Source: Desulforhabdus sp. TSK (GTDB lineage: Bacteria > Desulfobacterota > Syntrophobacteria > Syntrophobacterales > Syntrophobacteraceae). Taken from it: a DNA stretch of 64,000 nucleotides. Shown in pieces: positions 18,165 to 26,010 of the stretch (position 1 is its first letter; each line of letters starts with the position of its first letter). The position numbers and the translations under genes were made by a program. The notes beneath the pieces were generated by a model. It was not told the origin of the DNA. It did not search any database and worked only from the letters and a program-made list of their open reading frames with translations. Location: contig NZ_BQXM01000003.1 in NCBI RefSeq assembly GCF_022836495.1, forward strand, positions 127,843 to 191,842, given 5' to 3'.

Positions 18165-18497
18165 TCAAATCTTGATCTGCAACTCATCCAGCATCTTATC
18201 GGCAAACTGGAGGATGTAATCCCTCTGTGCGGGGTTTGCGTAGGCGATGCAGCTGCAGCGCATGATCTCACGGCTTCGGATGAGAAATTCAAACGCGACT
18301 TCGTTCATTGTCAGCTGGACGGCAAAGTAGAACGGTCGACACCGGGTGTGCTCCGCTTGAATCGGATTGTAGAGGCTTTCCGGAAGATTGACCCAATAAA
18401 TCTCGTCCATTATGCTTCGGTCGGCATGCTTGTTGAGATATTCCTTGATGCGCTCGTAATCGGATTCGCGCAACTGATCCAGAACATATTGCTTCAT
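18165..18497 (-). CDS. Conserved protein of unknown function
   Basis: A 110-residue soluble protein I cannot assign to a named family. It starts MKQYVLDQLRESDYERIKEYL and has a compact C-terminal half with RPFYFAVQL, NEVAFEFLIRSREIMRCSC and a terminal helix. No signal peptide or membrane segment. The frame is open far upstream into the HDOD gene; the ATG at 18497, with AAAGGA about 11 bases before it, avoids that overlap. It lies 80 bases downstream of the HDOD gene on the same strand and may be co-transcribed. Confidence 0.7.
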   Translation of the reverse strand: MKQYVLDQLRESDYERIKEYLNKHADRSIMDEIYWVNLPESLYNPIQAEHTRCRPFYFAVQLTMNEVAFEFLIRSREIMRCSCIAYANPAQRDYILQFADKMLDELQIKI

Positions 18498-18576
18498 GAT
18501 GCATGAGGTCCTTTCCGCGGTACAATTCCCCGGGAGTGCGTGCTCTTTTTGTTCAGGGTCATGAGCTTTCAATCCT

Positions 18577-19416
18577 TCAGGAAAACAATTCTTTTTCAGC
18601 CCTGAAGGTACTTTGAATGCCTTCCAGCAATTCCTCCAGGTCATCGGCCCCCAGGCCAAGTGCCCTGGCGCTTCTGAGTTGGCCCACATCGAGATCGGGC
18701 TGCTTGATAAAGCCGATTTCCAGCTTGTGGCAAATGGCGTTTCCAAGGCTTACCATGTGGCAGAGCCGCGGGAAGATTTGAGCTTTCTCGGGAGAGTGGT
18801 GCTTACCGATGGCTTCCACGATTTCTTCGGCAAAATTCCATTTGCGTGCTACCAACTCCCCGACCTGAGCATGGTCGAACCCCAGCAGTTTCCGTTCCAG
18901 CCCTATAAAAGTTGTTCCCGGATTATGGTAAACTTCCTGCACGATCAGCAATATCTTTTTGGGCAACTTCATGTAAAGAACCACTTTTCCCACATCGTGC
19001 AGCAGACCGGCCAGGAAGGCCTCTTCGGTTTTTGGAAACTTGAGCTTCTGAGCGAGGACACGGCAGGTCAACCCACACCCCAGGGAATGCTCCCACATGA
19101 GCTTTTCGGCAAGTCCGAATGTCTTGAAGAAATCACAGAGCGCTGCAGAAATGACAATGGATTTGATGGTATTGAAACCGATGGTGATGACAGCGTCCTT
19201 GACAGTCAGAATGGCTCTTCGTCTCGCATAGCAGGCTGAATTGGCAATGCGCAGGATTCTCGCCGTAATGGCCTGATCCCTGGAAATGATTTCATGAAGG
19301 TCCCTCGCTGAAGCTTCGGGATCCGAGAGCCTCTGCATTGCCTGGCTGGCGATATGAGGCATCGTGGGGAGATCCTGCGTCGTCAGGGCAATCTTCTGTG
19401 CACTTTCTTGATTCAT
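18577..19416 (-). CDS. HDOD domain protein
   Basis: Signal-output protein of the HDOD family, related to HD phosphohydrolases and often tied to chemotaxis, motility or c-di-GMP signalling. The HDOD core begins at LPTMPHIASQAMQRL, continues with RILRIANSACYARR and contains an intact His-Asp pair in FLAGLLHDVGKVVLY near residue 150, so hydrolase chemistry is possible (many HDOD proteins lack it). Start at 19416 chosen for the GAGGGAATT ribosome-binding site; an upstream ATG at 19521 adds atypical sequence. 279 residues. Confidence 0.88.
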   Translation of the reverse strand: MNQESAQKIALTTQDLPTMPHIASQAMQRLSDPEASARDLHEIISRDQAITARILRIANSACYARRRAILTVKDAVITIGFNTIKSIVISAALCDFFKTFGLAEKLMWEHSLGCGLTCRVLAQKLKFPKTEEAFLAGLLHDVGKVVLYMKLPKKILLIVQEVYHNPGTTFIGLERKLLGFDHAQVGELVARKWNFAEEIVEAIGKHHSPEKAQIFPRLCHMVSLGNAICHKLEIGFIKQPDLDVGQLRSARALGLGADDLEELLEGIQSTFRAEKELFS

Positions 19417-19550
19417 AATTCCCTCATTAAGCTGCGAATTGAGTGAGCCATGCACGACCGGCAGGCGGTCTTGGATGTCCCGGTCAGGATGCAGAGGCGA
19501 AGCTCGGCAGAGCTCCATCAAATCACCGATGACGGCTTTCGGGTCAAAAA

Positions 19551-20822
19551 CTATCGGTCGGCTGCAACGTCTTCAGGTGCAACGAAGCGCAGCATCCCGT
19601 CGGTGTCGGAAACCCATTGAACTTTTCCATCGCGGAACAGGACAGTGGAAGATCGGTAAAACCAGAGATTTCCTTGAATGCTTGTCGGTGCCCCCTGGGC
19701 GGCAACCACATCATCCTGCGTCGATCCAATGGTGAAATAATCTTTCGGAACGGAAGAATCTGCCGGTTTGGCGGGTTTGAAAGGAGCCGCAGGTACGGCG
19801 AAATGATCGAAGAAATTGTCGTAGCCGATGAGGCGCCCCTCCTTGAAACGGACTTCGCTGAACCCGTAGTACCAGCGATTCCCCGAGATACGGGAGGGCG
19901 TCCCCAAAAGCCGCAGGACATCGTCTTTTGTGGCGCCGATTGTCAAGAGAGGCAGGGGCCCTTCCCCGGATGATCCGGAGGACGGCAGAAGCCGCACTTT
20001 GAGAGTCCCGTCAAAATTGTTGTATCGCACCACTCGATTGTCCCTGAACTGAACTTCCGACAGCCCATAGGACCAGGTACTCCCCTTGACCTTGGACGGT
20101 GGACCCTGCACGCGCTTCACATCCTCGGGGGTGGAGCCCAGGGTAAAATATGAGTGTGAGGCAACAGCACCAGGCGCTTCGGTGGCTAAGGAAGACTCTG
20201 CAGAGGGTTGGGAAGGGCTTTCCCTTTCGCCCTGCTGCGAAGACTCAGTGACAGCCGATTCGAACCGATCGAACGGGGGACGGTTCACACTGATGACCTC
20301 AGATCCTGTGGAGGGCGGCGAAACGCTCCTTGTGGCTTCCAGCCACCAATACAGGTTTATGAAAATAAAAAGCGCCACGAGGGCACCACCAGCGAAAAGA
20401 TGCAGAGAAGCAGAACGCTGCTTCCACCCCGCCACGAGCAGCGGAAACTTTCGCAAGAACGAGAGGAGGAAAATGATCCTGTCAGCCCATTCCCGGCTCC
20501 TGCCCCTTTCCTGCCGTGTGGCGACCCCGTTTCGGCTCCCGTCAACCGGCGGGTTTGTCCCCGGCGCTTCCCCCCTGCGGGAATTGTCCTGTACAGTCCC
20601 CTCTTTCCATGCCGACATGGCGCGCTGGTACGCCACCGTAATTTCCTTGAATTTCTCCTCCGCCACACGCCGTTCCCAGACGGAGGCCTGCTGGAAACGG
20701 TCAGGGTGCCATTGCTTCACCAAATCCCGATAAGCCTTCTTCAAGTCGGCGCGGGAAGCATCGGAAGACACCTTCAATAACTCATAATCTGCAGGAAAAG
20801 GAGGATCACATTTTGACGACAT
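19551..20822 (-). CDS. Membrane J-domain protein with three C-terminal repeats
   Basis: 423 residues. An N-terminal J domain (about 12-72) keeps the HPD tripeptide at 39-41 (KQWHPDRF), so it can in principle stimulate an Hsp70 ATPase. A basic linker is followed by one transmembrane helix (about 142-160). The C-terminal part holds three tandem repeats of about 54 residues (about 225-278, 291-345, 361-414), each running F/LTIGSTxDDV...G.P, then W.YG.SEV.F..GR. The repeats resemble the BamE/SmpA-type TxxDVxxxxGxP fold. With J domain and repeats on opposite membrane sides, it could link cytoplasmic Hsp70 to envelope cargo; this is inference. I know no standard name for this architecture. Confidence 0.8.
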   Translation of the reverse strand: MSSKCDPPFPADYELLKVSSDASRADLKKAYRDLVKQWHPDRFQQASVWERRVAEEKFKEITVAYQRAMSAWKEGTVQDNSRRGEAPGTNPPVDGSRNGVATRQERGRSREWADRIIFLLSFLRKFPLLVAGWKQRSASLHLFAGGALVALFIFINLYWWLEATRSVSPPSTGSEVISVNRPPFDRFESAVTESSQQGERESPSQPSAESSLATEAPGAVASHSYFTLGSTPEDVKRVQGPPSKVKGSTWSYGLSEVQFRDNRVVRYNNFDGTLKVRLLPSSGSSGEGPLPLLTIGATKDDVLRLLGTPSRISGNRWYYGFSEVRFKEGRLIGYDNFFDHFAVPAAPFKPAKPADSSVPKDYFTIGSTQDDVVAAQGAPTSIQGNLWFYRSSTVLFRDGKVQWVSDTDGMLRFVAPEDVAADR

Positions 20823-21404
20823 GACGTTTCAGGCAAGCCCCGGCACGGTTGCATAAGAATCGCTCAAGAATTTTTGCACAACATCCGCCTGGAACAATCA
20901 TCCAAGGCTGGAGGAAACATTGAATCCATCGGAGTTTCAAGACGATATCTCAAAAAAAACGAATTTCCAAGAGCGGACCGTTCAACAAGAATACATTCAA
21001 GTTTCCAGCCTGTATCTCCGATTCCTCCAGCGTATTCTTTCCCAGACCGACGGACAGTCTGCCCGCCCCTCCTTGCCTCGCCCCTCTCTCCCAAGGGGCG
21101 AGGGGCTTTTTCGGACAGGCCCCGGAAAGCCTGAGGAAAAATGGTGGGACGATTTTCGTCTCGGGAGATTTACCCAATACACTGGATGGGTCTAACCGGT
21201 TCATCCGCCCAAAATGCTTTCCTTCCCTGAGAGGGATTTGTTACCATGAACGTGCATTTCTCGTTGACATTTTCCGGAAAATATCTTGGGCCGTCGAGCA
21301 AATGCCGGTGTATCCTCTGATGGAGAAGGCGATGGAAGCACTTCCATCCCTGCTATCGTGCAATCCGCAACTGAATATTTCGGGAAGGGAGCGGCTGAAA
21401 AGGT
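20823..21404. other. Intergenic region before csrA
   Basis: About 580 bases between the divergent J-domain gene and csrA. Apart from the hairpin at 21076-21111 I see no gene or convincing promoter; short open frames here have no family resemblance. Confidence 0.5.
21076..21111 (+). terminator. Rho-independent-type hairpin with T-tract
   Basis: A 9-bp GC-rich stem (CCTCGCCCC / GGGGCGAGG) with a 10-base loop is followed by GGCTTTTTC. It reads as a terminator on the plus strand although no plus-strand gene precedes it, so it may end an unrecognised small RNA or simply be a dispersed palindrome. Confidence 0.5.
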
Positions 21405-21668
21405 ATGCTGGTTCTCACAAGAAAGGTCGGGGAGTCCATTCGTGTGGGTGATGACATTGAAATCGTCATCACGGAAATCGATCGCAAGAAGGTCAAGATC
21501 GGGATCCGCAGTCCGAGACATATACCCATTCATCGCTCTGAGCTCTACGGAAGGATTCAGCAGGAAAATCGTGAAGCAGCCCATATGGAGGCCGAAGACT
21601 TGAAGGATATGGTCCTCCTGCTTTCCAGGCAAGGACATCGGAATCCACCGGAAAACCAGGACCTTTGA
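21405..21668 (+). CDS. csrA: Carbon storage regulator CsrA
   Basis: RNA-binding translational regulator that blocks ribosome access at GGA-containing hairpins. Begins [18 protein letters not shown], continues with VKIGIRSP and the RNA-contacting segment near IPIHRSELY. 87 residues, with a somewhat longer tail than the 61-residue Escherichia coli protein, as is common in flagellar-locus CsrA. AAAAGG lies just before the ATG. fliW follows at once, and the flagellin leader at 29888-29923 carries matching target sites. Confidence 0.96.
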   Translation: MLVLTRKVGESIRVGDDIEIVITEIDRKKVKIGIRSPRHIPIHRSELYGRIQQENREAAHMEAEDLKDMVLLLSRQGHRNPPENQDL

Positions 21669-21689
21669 AGCAGATTGGAAACAAGACCT

Positions 21690-22169
21690 ATGCTGATTGA
21701 AACGACGCGCTTCGGTAGCTTGGATGTGGAAGACAGTAAATGCATCGATTTTCCCTGGGGCATTCCCGCTTTTGAGAACCTCAAGCGCTTCATTCTATTG
21801 CAGCACGGCGAGGGGCCCATCCACTGGCTTCAGGCCGTGGATGATCCTTCAGTGGCTTTCGTCGTCTGCCCCCCTGAAGTACCGGGGGTGAAATACCGCA
21901 TTCCACCGCAGGAAAAGGAGCCCTTGAAGCTTCAAAACGATGAAGATCTCCTCATCCTGAACCTGGTCTCATCCCTTCCGGACCGAAACCTGCTGAGATT
22001 CCACGTGCGCAGCCCTCTGCTTTTCAATACGCTGCTGCGCTGCGCCTACCAGTGGAGCATCGATCCCGAGGACATTGACAAGTATCTGGACCTGCCGGAG
22101 GGCACCGGCTTGAAACCCGACGTGGACAATTCCTCAGGACCCGAGTCCTTCATCTATTGGATGCGGTGA
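21690..22169 (+). CDS. fliW: Flagellar assembly factor FliW
   Basis: FliW binds flagellin and, when free, antagonises CsrA, tying flagellin translation to secretion. Signatures: FPWGIPAFENLKRFILLQ, FVVCPPEVPGVKY and LLILNLVSSLPDRN. About 159 residues from the ATG at 21690; an upstream TTG at 21675 is weaker. It lies 21 bases after csrA, so the two are surely co-transcribed, the arrangement known from Bacillus. Confidence 0.94.
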   Translation: MLIETTRFGSLDVEDSKCIDFPWGIPAFENLKRFILLQHGEGPIHWLQAVDDPSVAFVVCPPEVPGVKYRIPPQEKEPLKLQNDEDLLILNLVSSLPDRNLLRFHVRSPLLFNTLLRCAYQWSIDPEDIDKYLDLPEGTGLKPDVDNSSGPESFIYWMR

Positions 22170-22325
22170 TGGCCTGCGGAGACGATCGCCGAGCCACAGA
22201 TCCGTGAGATCTATTTCGACTTCAGGGAAAGGCTCGGCCCGCACCTTGTCGTCTTCGACATAGAGGCCGGAAACCACCCAGAGACCGTCTTTCAGACGAA
22301 ACACGTCCAGCGTCTTGGCATCCAT
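22134..22325 (-). pseudogene. Remnant of a Uma2-family nuclease-like gene
   Basis: The minus-strand frame reads DAKTLDVFRLKDGLWVVSG, then YVEDDKVRAEPFPEVEIDLTDLW, which matches only the last 45 or so residues of Uma2 family proteins (PD-(D/E)XK-like fold). The catalytic part that should precede it is absent: upstream sequence is unrelated. The frame also runs into the end of fliW. I take it for a truncated fragment left between fliW and flaG. Confidence 0.55.
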
Positions 22326-22487
22326 GGCAATCTTTTTATGTTTCCTTCTACAAAACGGCATTCCCCCAAGTTTGGCCGGCATCCTCCGTCACCCCAAAAA
22401 ATTTCATGCTGTGAGCGCTAAAAACCGATTATCCCACTGAGCGAATCCTCGGTGTGGAACCCTTTTGACTGTTAAGGAGCAGGTGTC

Positions 22488-22904
22488 ATGGAAGCAAAAA
22501 TATCGGAAATTCGTCCTCTCATTTCTGAGCAGAGAGAGAGGCTGGTTGATCTGCAAAACCAAGCCCCCATATTGCAGCAGGTCCAGTCGGCGGCGAAGAG
22601 CGAGGGGGGTGGCCTCCAGCAGTTGGCAAGCAGCTTCAAAGAGAATTACGGCCCTAATAGCGTCACCGGGAAAAAGCGGGAGCAAGGTGAGCTCGAGGGC
22701 GTGGTCAAAGACGTTGAAGATTACCTGTCCGAAATGAGCATCAAATTGAGCTTCAAGATCCACAAGGAAACGGGAGACGTTGTCGTCCAGGTTTTGAACG
22801 AAAAATCCGGCGAGGTCATACGACAACTCCCGCCGGAGGACGTGCTCAAGCTCCGCGAGAAGCTGGAAGATTTGAAAGGCGTTCTGTTCGATGGGAAAAG
22901 TTGA
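22488..22904 (+). CDS. flaG: FlaG family flagellar protein
   Basis: Small protein linked to filament length and usually found beside fliD/fliS. The FlaG core is residues about 80-135: LSFKIHKETGDVVVQVLNEK, then SGEVIRQLPPEDVLKLREKL. The first 75 residues are polar and partly helical. 138 residues. A good AAGGAG site lies eight bases before the ATG. asnB-like gene follows after 15 bases. Confidence 0.9.
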   Translation: MEAKISEIRPLISEQRERLVDLQNQAPILQQVQSAAKSEGGGLQQLASSFKENYGPNSVTGKKREQGELEGVVKDVEDYLSEMSIKLSFKIHKETGDVVVQVLNEKSGEVIRQLPPEDVLKLREKLEDLKGVLFDGKS

Positions 22905-22919
22905 CGGTAAAGTGCTTCC

Positions 22920-24809
22920 ATGTGCGGCATAGCCGGTATTTTCAATCCCCAGGGCTTCGACAACCATTGCCTCTACGCCCAACAGATGATCCAGGCCATA
23001 CGGCACCGTGGACCCGATGGCGAGGGTATCCATGCAGAGGAAAAAGTCCAGCTGGCCTCCTGCCGCCTCAGCATCATTGACGTCAATGCGGGGCCGCAGC
23101 CCATTTGGAGCGAGGACCGCGCCGCGTGCCTTGTTTTCAACGGCGAAGTCTACAATTACCGGGAGCTTCGCGCTCAACTGAGAGGCTATGGGCATTCATT
23201 CAAGACGCAAACGGACACTGAGGTGGTTCTCCAGGCCTACCGCCAGTGGGGAGAATCCTGCGTCCAGCGCTTCAAGGGCATGTTTGCCTTCTGCATCTGG
23301 AGCTCTGAAGAAAAAAGCCTCTTCCTGGCGCGTGACCACTTCGGCATCAAGCCCCTCTACTATTCCTGCCTGCAGGACGGGACTTTCCTTTTCGCGTCCG
23401 AAATCAAGGCCATCCTCACTCACCCCCGCATGGGCCGGGAAGTCCGCCCCGATGCCATCGACAATCTCTTCACCTTCGGGTTCAACCTGGCGCCCCACAC
23501 ATTCTTCCAGGGTATCGAAGAACTGCTCCCGGGGCACACTTTGAAGATAGACCGCCACGGAGGCAGGCGGGTGGCTCCTTATTGGGACATCCGCGGGGAC
23601 AGGCCCTTTCAGGAGGACAGTGAAAGGAACCTCGTCGAAAGGTTCCGTGAAAGGCTGACGGAAGCCGTCCGCCAGGGCGTGGTTTCAGACGTTCCTGTAG
23701 GCGTCTATCTCAGCGGGGGCATCGATTCCTCGACGGTTGCTTCCCTCTATTCCCGGTCTACACAGCACCCCATCACGACGTTGAGCATCACTTTCGACGA
23801 AGCCGAATACGATGAACGGGAATTCAGCCGGAGCCTTGCTTCCGCATTGGGAGCGGAGCATCTCGAATTCAAATGCTCCATCGGGGCCGAAGATATCGTG
23901 CCCATGGTCCGAGCCCTCGAAAACCCTATCGTTTCCCTCCTTCACCTCCCCCTCTATCTCCTTTCCGGAAAGGCGAGGGACCTGGGTCTCAAGGTGGTGC
24001 TTTCGGGTGACGGATCCGACGAAATCCTCGGGGGCTACGATTATTTCAAGCAGCTGAAGTGTATGGAATTCATGGACCGCGGCGGGCCCTGGAGGCGGCA
24101 TATTCTCAAGAGGCTTTACCCCACCCTCCAGGACGCTCAGCTGCCCCTCATGCAGGAGCACCTGGCACGAGCCGGCTCGAAATTCCCGGTGCAGCACCCG
24201 GCGATGCCTTATCGCTACCGGGAATTTCAGTTCAAGGATCAGCTCTACGCCCGGCCGTTTGCGGAGCAGCTCTGCAGGCTGGATCGCGCTCCCCTTCATC
24301 TCACCAACATCCAAAGCTTCGAGCATCGCCCCCTTTTCGATCAGGCCGTGTACCTGGAAATGAAGCTGCGGCTTCTCAATCTGACCCTGCCCCTGGCGGA
24401 CAAGATGGGCATGGCCCATTCCGTGGAGGTGCGTCCCCTCTTTCTGGATCACGAACTGGTGGAGCTCCTGTTCCAGATTCCGCCGCACCTCAAAATGCGG
24501 GGACTCAATGAAAAATATCTCCTGAAGGAAAGCACACGGGGGATCGTGCCCGAAGCCATCCGCGTCCGGCGAAAACAGCCCTTCAATCCCCCCGCTCCCT
24601 GGTTCTTAAAGAACGTCGACGACCTGGTGATGGAATGCCTCTCCCCCGCTCGCATCCGCGAGGCGGGATACTTCGATCCCCATTTCGTCCAGGAGTTGCT
24701 GGCGCAGCACCGCAAGGGCGGGGGACCGGACCTGTCCGGCCTGATGGTGGTGGTCTTTTTCGTTCAGATGTGGCACGAGGTGATCGTTCGGGGAAGGGAT
24801 GGGCTTTGA
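22920..24809 (+). CDS. asnB: Glutamine-hydrolysing asparagine synthetase-like protein
   Basis: Two-domain class II amidotransferase of 629 residues. Cys2 of MCGIAGIF is the glutaminase nucleophile; RHRGPDGEG, NGEVYNY and DHFGIKPLYY complete that domain. The synthetase domain carries the pyrophosphate loop YLSGGIDSS near residue 265 and LSGDGSDEILGGY near 360. It may simply make asparagine, but it sits 15 bases after flaG inside the filament gene cluster, where AsnB-like amidotransferases can take part in glycan or flagellin modification. Sequence alone does not decide. Confidence 0.9.
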   Translation: MCGIAGIFNPQGFDNHCLYAQQMIQAIRHRGPDGEGIHAEEKVQLASCRLSIIDVNAGPQPIWSEDRAACLVFNGEVYNYRELRAQLRGYGHSFKTQTDTEVVLQAYRQWGESCVQRFKGMFAFCIWSSEEKSLFLARDHFGIKPLYYSCLQDGTFLFASEIKAILTHPRMGREVRPDAIDNLFTFGFNLAPHTFFQGIEELLPGHTLKIDRHGGRRVAPYWDIRGDRPFQEDSERNLVERFRERLTEAVRQGVVSDVPVGVYLSGGIDSSTVASLYSRSTQHPITTLSITFDEAEYDEREFSRSLASALGAEHLEFKCSIGAEDIVPMVRALENPIVSLLHLPLYLLSGKARDLGLKVVLSGDGSDEILGGYDYFKQLKCMEFMDRGGPWRRHILKRLYPTLQDAQLPLMQEHLARAGSKFPVQHPAMPYRYREFQFKDQLYARPFAEQLCRLDRAPLHLTNIQSFEHRPLFDQAVYLEMKLRLLNLTLPLADKMGMAHSVEVRPLFLDHELVELLFQIPPHLKMRGLNEKYLLKESTRGIVPEAIRVRRKQPFNPPAPWFLKNVDDLVMECLSPARIREAGYFDPHFVQELLAQHRKGGGPDLSGLMVVVFFVQMWHEVIVRGRDGL

Positions 24810-24889
24810 TCCAGCAGACTTAGATGTAACACCTTCTGAAGGATGTGTGGGGTCTTACCAAACGGTAGCGCCGTCTTCCATGGCGGCGC

Positions 24890-25035
24890 ACTTAAGTACC
24901 CAAGCAAAAGTTTTCTAACAAAACGAACCGTTCGCCCTGAGCCTGTCGAAGGGCATGTCTGGTTGTGCCCTTCGACAGGCTCAGGGCGAACGGACAGCAA
25001 GACAAAATGTTAAGAAATATACGCTCAGGTACTTA
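24890..25035 (+). repeat. 146-bp palindromic element, copy A
   Basis: Bounded by imperfect terminal inverted repeats (TAAGTACCCAAGC / GCTCAGGTACTTA) and containing two perfect 28-base inverted arms (24928-24955 and 24966-24993) with a 10-base loop. The arm core CTGAGCCTGTCGAAGGG is a widespread dispersed repeat. An exact reverse-complement copy lies at 46445-46590. Its last three bases supply the stop codon of the minus-strand gene at 25033. Confidence 0.85.
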
Positions 25036-25428
25036 TCTCCGGCGATTTGCTTCATGAATGTAAGCAGCGGCACAGCTCTTTTGTCTTTCTTGAAGGCTCA
25101 TGAGCTCCAGGCTGTGGTTTCGACAGGATTCCAATCGACTTACGACGGTGCGAACTTCTTCCCAGACACTTTTCACCAAGGGCAGGATTTGTGGATCCTC
25201 GCTCAGCCCCGCCTCAGCTAAAGCCTTATTCAAAATGGCGTGCTCCTCGACCAGAGCACGCAGGGATTCGACATCGGCAGTACGCGACTGCTTGCTCTTT
25301 TGGAAATCAACCGAGAAGGCAACGTCCTCATGCCCCAACCCTTTCAGCATGGCTTCGATACGCCGGGTCACGCCCAAGAGCCTCTTCAGCAGGTCTTCGT
25401 GTCGTTCAGACCCATTTTCATACGGCAT
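25033..25428 (-). CDS. FliT/FlgN-like flagellar export chaperone candidate
   Basis: A 131-residue, helix-rich soluble protein without a clear named domain. It overlaps the end of fliS by 11 bases, the usual place for FliT, the FliD export chaperone, and its size and charged helical nature agree. Assignment is by context only. Its TAA stop is made by the terminal TTA of the repeat element at 24890-25035, so the C terminus may have been altered by insertion of that element. Confidence 0.6.
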   Translation of the reverse strand: MPYENGSERHEDLLKRLLGVTRRIEAMLKGLGHEDVAFSVDFQKSKQSRTADVESLRALVEEHAILNKALAEAGLSEDPQILPLVKSVWEEVRTVVSRLESCRNHSLELMSLQERQKSCAAAYIHEANRRR

Positions 25429-25888
25429 AGCTCAATCTCCGGGTCGGAGTTGCGGGTCCAGGTACCCCGGGCATAATCTCAGAAGGCACCGTCCGCTGAG
25501 CAACGACGGGAGAACCGATCGATTTTGCCGCGCCTTCAAACCCCTCTTTTAGTTCGAACACGACGGCCTCGACCTCGCTCAGCGCCTTGAGGTCACTATG
25601 AAGATTGGCTTTGGTGAGGTGCTTCATCATCCAGTCGTAAAGTCTGCCAAGATTGTCCACGAGCTCTCCACCGGTCTGCCGATCCAGGGCGCAGTCCAGT
25701 TCAGTTATAAGGGCGATGGCGCTGGATATGGCCTCTCCTTTACGCGCGACATCTCTTTCCTCCATTCCCAGCCGGGCCTGCCGCAGAAAGTCCACGATAC
25801 CTTCAAAAACCATAACCACTAGGCGTTCTTTCTCAAAAATAGCATTCACCGCGGTCTTCTGATATGCATGATGAGCATAAGGGGTCAT
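25418..25888 (-). CDS. fliS: Flagellin export chaperone FliS
   Basis: Cytoplasmic chaperone that caps the flagellin C terminus before export. Begins MTPYAHHAYQKTAV, with VVMVFEGIVDFLRQA and LDRQTGGELVDNLGRLYDWM, all typical FliS features. The ATG at 25888 has GGGAGGAG eight bases upstream; the longer frame to 25999 is not used. About 156 residues including an extended, proline-containing C-terminal tail. Follows fliD by 122 bases on the minus strand. Confidence 0.93.
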   Translation of the reverse strand: MTPYAHHAYQKTAVNAIFEKERLVVMVFEGIVDFLRQARLGMEERDVARKGEAISSAIALITELDCALDRQTGGELVDNLGRLYDWMMKHLTKANLHSDLKALSEVEAVVFELKEGFEGAAKSIGSPVVAQRTVPSEIMPGVPGPATPTRRLSYAV

Positions 25889-26010
25889 AAGATCCACTCC
25901 TCCCGAACCGTTGCGTTTCGCCTTATTATTCTGCCTGTCCCTAAAATGACACCCTAATACAACAAAAGATCGATCAGCAGCCGATCGCTGAACAATCACG
26001 TGTAAAGCTC

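Noticed and set aside
22405-22440. Sigma-28-like -10 box (ACCGATTA) before flaG
   Set aside because: No matching -35 box at the required distance.
24928-24993. Possible CRISPR-like or toxin-antitoxin structure from the strong palindrome
   Set aside because: Only one repeat unit with no spacers; it is a dispersed palindromic element.
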